Shown piece after piece: positions 5,755-8,393 of a stretch of 8,393 bases of DNA; position 1 is the first letter of the stretch, and each line of letters starts with the position of its first letter. This DNA comes from DAOUFU01 sp034429275. Lineage in GTDB: Bacteria; Chloroflexota; Anaerolineae; Aggregatilineales; Aggregatilineaceae. Below the pieces are notes generated by a model. The model was not told where the DNA came from. It saw only the letters and a list, made by a program, of their open reading frames with translations, and searched no databases. The translations under genes and the position numbers were made by a program. The stretch lies in the NCBI GenBank assembly GCA_034429275.1, contig DAOUFU010000061.1, positions 1 to 8,393 on the forward strand, in the 5' to 3' direction.

Positions 5755-5783
5755 TTGACATTCGCCAGCGCCACCGCCATAAT
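5755..5783 (+). promoter_or_regulatory. Near-consensus sigma70-type promoter, probably giving a leaderless mRNA
   Basis: TTGACA (5755-5760, perfect) and CATAAT (5778-5783, 5 of 6) are 17 bp apart. A start 6-8 bp past the -10 element falls at about 5789-5791, on or beside the ATG at 5791. No Shine-Dalgarno sequence is present (AATCCCCAAC precedes the ATG), which fits translation of a leaderless transcript. Confidence 0.75.
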
Positions 5784-5790
5784 CCCCAAC

Positions 5791-8229
5791 ATGAAAACAA
5801 CTGTCGCGCGCGTATTCACCCTGATCCTGGTGCCGGGGCTGGCGCTCTCCGCGGCCCTGACCGCCTGCAATTTCGCCACCGACTCTCCGGTCATCGTGAT
5901 CACCGCCACACCGAGTTCCTGGGCGGCTGCCGTCTCGCCGGAACCGACCATCCCGTATGTCACGCCCACGCCGATCTTTGTGCCCACGCCCACGCTGCCA
6001 CCCAATGTCGCGCTGGCGGACGCGCAGCAGTCGCTGCGCAACGGGGATTACATCGACGCGGTGACCTATTACCAGGCGGTGCTCGATCAGCCCCAGGCCG
6101 ATCCCGGTCTGCGGGTCGAAGCGGCGTATGGGCTGGGCGAGGCGGCGCTGCGCGAGGGGTTGTATAGCCAGGCGGTCGCGGCGCTGACGGCGTTCCTCGA
6201 AAGCTACCCCGGCCACGAGCGCACTGCCCACGCGCTGTATCTGCGCGGTGAGGCGCACATGGGGGTGAACCAGTGGGGCGCGGCCATCGCCGACTTCAAG
6301 CGCTACCTGGAACTGCGGCCCGGCCTGATCGACAGCTACGCCTATGAACTGATCGGCGACTGTATGCTGAACCTGAACCAGCCCGAAGCCGCGCTCGACT
6401 ATTACACGCGCGCCGCCAATGCGACCCGCGCGCTGCCCCAACTGGTCGCCCTGCGCGAGCGGGTGGCGTCGAGCTATGTCAACGCGGGCAAGCCGCTAGA
6501 AGCGGTCGCGCAGTACGACGCCATCTTGGCCGAGGCCCAGAACGCCGCCTACCGCGCCAATATCATGCTTCAGGCCGCCGAAGTGCTGCTTTCGACCAAT
6601 GACTTCGCCAACTCGTTCACCCGCTTCCAGGTGATCATCCGCGATTACCCGGAGACTCCCGCCGCCTACCGGGCGCTGAAGTATGCGCTGGATGCCAAAC
6701 TGGACATCGAGAAGCGGCAGCAGGGGATCATCTACTTCGCCAACAAGGACTATCCGGCGGCCATCGCCGCGTTCAACGACTACACCGCCGAGATCGGCTG
6801 GGCACCTGCCGACGTGCTGATCATGCTCGGCCAGTCGTACCGGGCGCTGGGCAATACGCAGGCCGCCGTGACCAGCTTCCAGACGGTGATCGACAATTAC
6901 CCCAGCGAACTCGGCAACGCCTGGCTGGAGCAGGGGCGCACCTATTTTCTGGCTAACGACATCCCCCGCGCCATCGAGACGTATATCGCGCTGGCCACCC
7001 AGCACCCGACTCTGCCGGAAGGGGCCGAAGCCCTGTGGCGCGCGGGCTATCTTTACAGTACCCAAAATGACGCGACCAACGCGCTGGCCGTGTTCGATAC
7101 GCTGGTACGCAGCTATCCGGGCACGGAGCAGGCGCGCGATGGCCTATCGCTGGCGGCGACGATGGCCTACAGCGTCGGGCTGTATGACCAGGCCGCGCAG
7201 TTGTTCGGGCAACTGGCCCAGGTGGGCAATGCCGAACAACAGGCCGCTGCCTACCTGTGGATTGGGCGGCTGTATCAGCAGGACGGCAAAGACGACCTGG
7301 CCCGCGCGGCCTACGAAGCCGCCGCCCGCGCCGACCCGGAAAGCTATACCAGCATCCGTGCCGCCGACCTGCTCAACGGGCGCGCACCGTTCGACCCGCC
7401 GCCCGCTGTGCGCTTCGAGTTCGACGAATCCGCGCAACTGGCCGAGGCCGAAGCCTGGATGCGCAGCACGTTCGCCATCGAGCAGACCGGCCCGCTCTAC
7501 GTGCTGAGCGATACGCTGGCCAACGATCCGCGCCTGGTGCGGGGCCGTGAACTGCTGGCGGTGGCTCAATATGAGGACGCCGAGAACGAGTTTGAGGCGC
7601 TGCGGCTGGAACTGGAGAATGACCCGCTGGGCACCTATCAACTGGCGCTGTTCCTGCGCGATCACGGGCTGTATAAGCTGTCGATCAGCGCCGCCGCCCG
7701 GCTGATCACGCTGGCGGGAGTCAACACGCTGGACGCGCCCGACCTGATCGCCCGGCTGCGCTACCCGACGTACTACGCCGACCTGGTTATCCCGGAATCT
7801 GAGAAGAATGGTCTCGATCCGCTGCTGGTCTTCGCGCTGATCCGCCAGGAAAGCCTGTTCGAGGGATTCGCCACCTCGTTTGCCGCCGCCCAGGGGCTGA
7901 TGCAGATCATCCCGGACACGGGGCAGTGGATCGCCGATCAACTGGGCTGGCCGCCCAATTATCAGAACAGCGACGTGTACCGGCCCTACATCAACGTGCG
8001 GTTCGGCACGTATTACCTGGGCTGGGTGATGGACCTGGTGGACGGGGTGCCCTATGCGGCGCTGGCGGGATATAACGGCGGGCCGGGCAACGCCAGCCAG
8101 TGGCTGGCCGTCTCCGGGCCGGACCTGGACGCCTTCGTGCAGACGGTCGGGTTCGAGGAAACGCGCACCTACGTTCGGCGCATCTACGAGCAGTACAGCA
8201 TCTACCGGGAGTTGTACGGCGTGGGGTAG
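5791..8229 (+). CDS. TPR-rich lytic transglycosylase lipoprotein (Slt/MltE-type SLT domain)
   Basis: An 812-residue lipoprotein that should cleave peptidoglycan glycan strands, forming 1,6-anhydro-MurNAc ends outside the cytoplasmic membrane. The signal peptide ends in lipobox LTAC with Cys26. A Thr/Pro-rich linker (about 27-72) follows, then about eleven TPR-like helical pairs (73-520), a further helical stretch, and the C-terminal SLT domain (about 665-805). Catalytic Glu is E687 in RQES; QGLMQ (701-705) and AGYNGGPG (from 759) are the family's other active-site motifs. The layout parallels Slt70, with a helical superstructure ahead of the catalytic domain, but with recognisable TPRs and a lipid anchor. 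The reading frame is open upstream to 5365, but that stretch overlaps the previous gene and repeat copy 3; the promoter position, signal peptide and lipobox all favour ATG 5791. It is transcribed alone from its own promoter. Confidence 0.92.
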   Translation: MKTTVARVFTLILVPGLALSAALTACNFATDSPVIVITATPSSWAAAVSPEPTIPYVTPTPIFVPTPTLPPNVALADAQQSLRNGDYIDAVTYYQAVLDQPQADPGLRVEAAYGLGEAALREGLYSQAVAALTAFLESYPGHERTAHALYLRGEAHMGVNQWGAAIADFKRYLELRPGLIDSYAYELIGDCMLNLNQPEAALDYYTRAANATRALPQLVALRERVASSYVNAGKPLEAVAQYDAILAEAQNAAYRANIMLQAAEVLLSTNDFANSFTRFQVIIRDYPETPAAYRALKYALDAKLDIEKRQQGIIYFANKDYPAAIAAFNDYTAEIGWAPADVLIMLGQSYRALGNTQAAVTSFQTVIDNYPSELGNAWLEQGRTYFLANDIPRAIETYIALATQHPTLPEGAEALWRAGYLYSTQNDATNALAVFDTLVRSYPGTEQARDGLSLAATMAYSVGLYDQAAQLFGQLAQVGNAEQQAAAYLWIGRLYQQDGKDDLARAAYEAAARADPESYTSIRAADLLNGRAPFDPPPAVRFEFDESAQLAEAEAWMRSTFAIEQTGPLYVLSDTLANDPRLVRGRELLAVAQYEDAENEFEALRLELENDPLGTYQLALFLRDHGLYKLSISAAARLITLAGVNTLDAPDLIARLRYPTYYADLVIPESEKNGLDPLLVFALIRQESLFEGFATSFAAAQGLMQIIPDTGQWIADQLGWPPNYQNSDVYRPYINVRFGTYYLGWVMDLVDGVPYAALAGYNGGPGNASQWLAVSGPDLDAFVQTVGFEETRTYVRRIYEQYSIYRELYGVG

Positions 8230-8393
8230 GGTGCAGGCTCCGGTCTGCGCACACCTGTCGCCCGCCATACGCATCCCCAACGCCTGCCCATTGGGATGGG
8301 CGCTTGCCCGCCTGGCGCAGAACATCGATCCGGCCAGCCGCGTATTATTCTGTGGTTCACAGGCCGGGCGAGACGTTGTGCAGGCGAAATCCC
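8230..8393. other. Terminal noncoding stretch with a reversed motif core and a hairpin
   Basis: No supportable gene is seen up to the window edge. CGCCTGCCC (8281-8289) is the reverse complement of the GGGCAGGCG core found at 232, 2613 and 5726, and ATACGCATC just before it matches, reversed, GATGCGTAT at 5734-5742. GCCCAT (8286-8291) and ATGGGC (8296-8301) form a 6-bp hairpin with loop TGGG. A small CTGTG/CACAG hairpin lies at 8350-8362. No T-tract marks an intrinsic terminator for the transglycosylase gene. Confidence 0.4.

Noticed and set aside
5365..5790. An N-terminal extension of the transglycosylase frame by 142 codons.
   Set aside because: It overlaps the end of the glycosyltransferase gene and reads through repeat copy 3 and the promoter; the lipoprotein signal starting at 5791 shows the real N-terminus.
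7144..8325. A 393-codon minus-strand frame opposite the transglycosylase C-terminus.
   Set aside because: It overlaps the region encoding conserved SLT active-site motifs and shows no domain or RBS of its own.
8353..8393. The start of a gene at GTG 8353 running off the right edge.
   Set aside because: Only about 13 codons are visible, there is no Shine-Dalgarno sequence and no recognisable motif.

Overview
The window is high-GC bacterial DNA carrying five protein-coding genes separated by unusually repeat-rich intergenic stretches. Family content and style suggest a Chloroflexota bacterium (Anaerolineae-like). Signs are a lipoprotein with a Thr/Pro-rich linker after the lipobox, a GT39-type membrane glycosyltransferase ending in an extracytoplasmic beta module, a secreted WD40-like protein with a Gly/Pro-rich tail, and C/G-rich palindromic intergenic repeats. 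This taxonomic call is inference; no rRNA or marker gene in the window settles it.

Layout: (1) 1-301, an intergenic region with cloverleaf-type repeat copy 1, a separate 9-bp hairpin and a sigma70-type promoter. (2) 302-1468 (+), a secreted or anchored beta-propeller-like protein. (3) A terminator at 1504-1532 ends the convergent gene 1561-2202 (-), ribosomal protein bL25 of the long Ctc/TL5 type, which has its own promoter and a leader of about 130 nt. (4) 2203-2811, the divergent region with the L25 promoter and repeat copy 2 in inverted orientation. (5) 2812-3486 (+), an AIM24/TIGR00266-family protein followed by a strong stem-loop. (6) 3578-5566 (+), the GT39-like glycosyltransferase. (7) Shortened repeat copy 3, then a near-consensus promoter placed so that transcription should start at or next to the ATG. 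(8) 5791-8229 (+), a TPR-rich lytic transglycosylase lipoprotein. (9) 8230-8393, noncoding as far as can be seen.

The genes do not form an evident single operon or pathway. Three of the five have their own recognisable promoter, and three are cell-envelope or secreted proteins (propeller, glycosyltransferase, transglycosylase). The most distinctive signal is the intergenic repeat family. Two 112-bp copies about 2.4 kb apart are inverted relative to each other and about 95% identical. Each can fold into an outer stem enclosing three hairpins. A third copy keeps the outer stem, with a paired base change on both arms, and the central stem, but has lost both side hairpins. Four of the five differences between copies 1 and 2 fall outside predicted stems.
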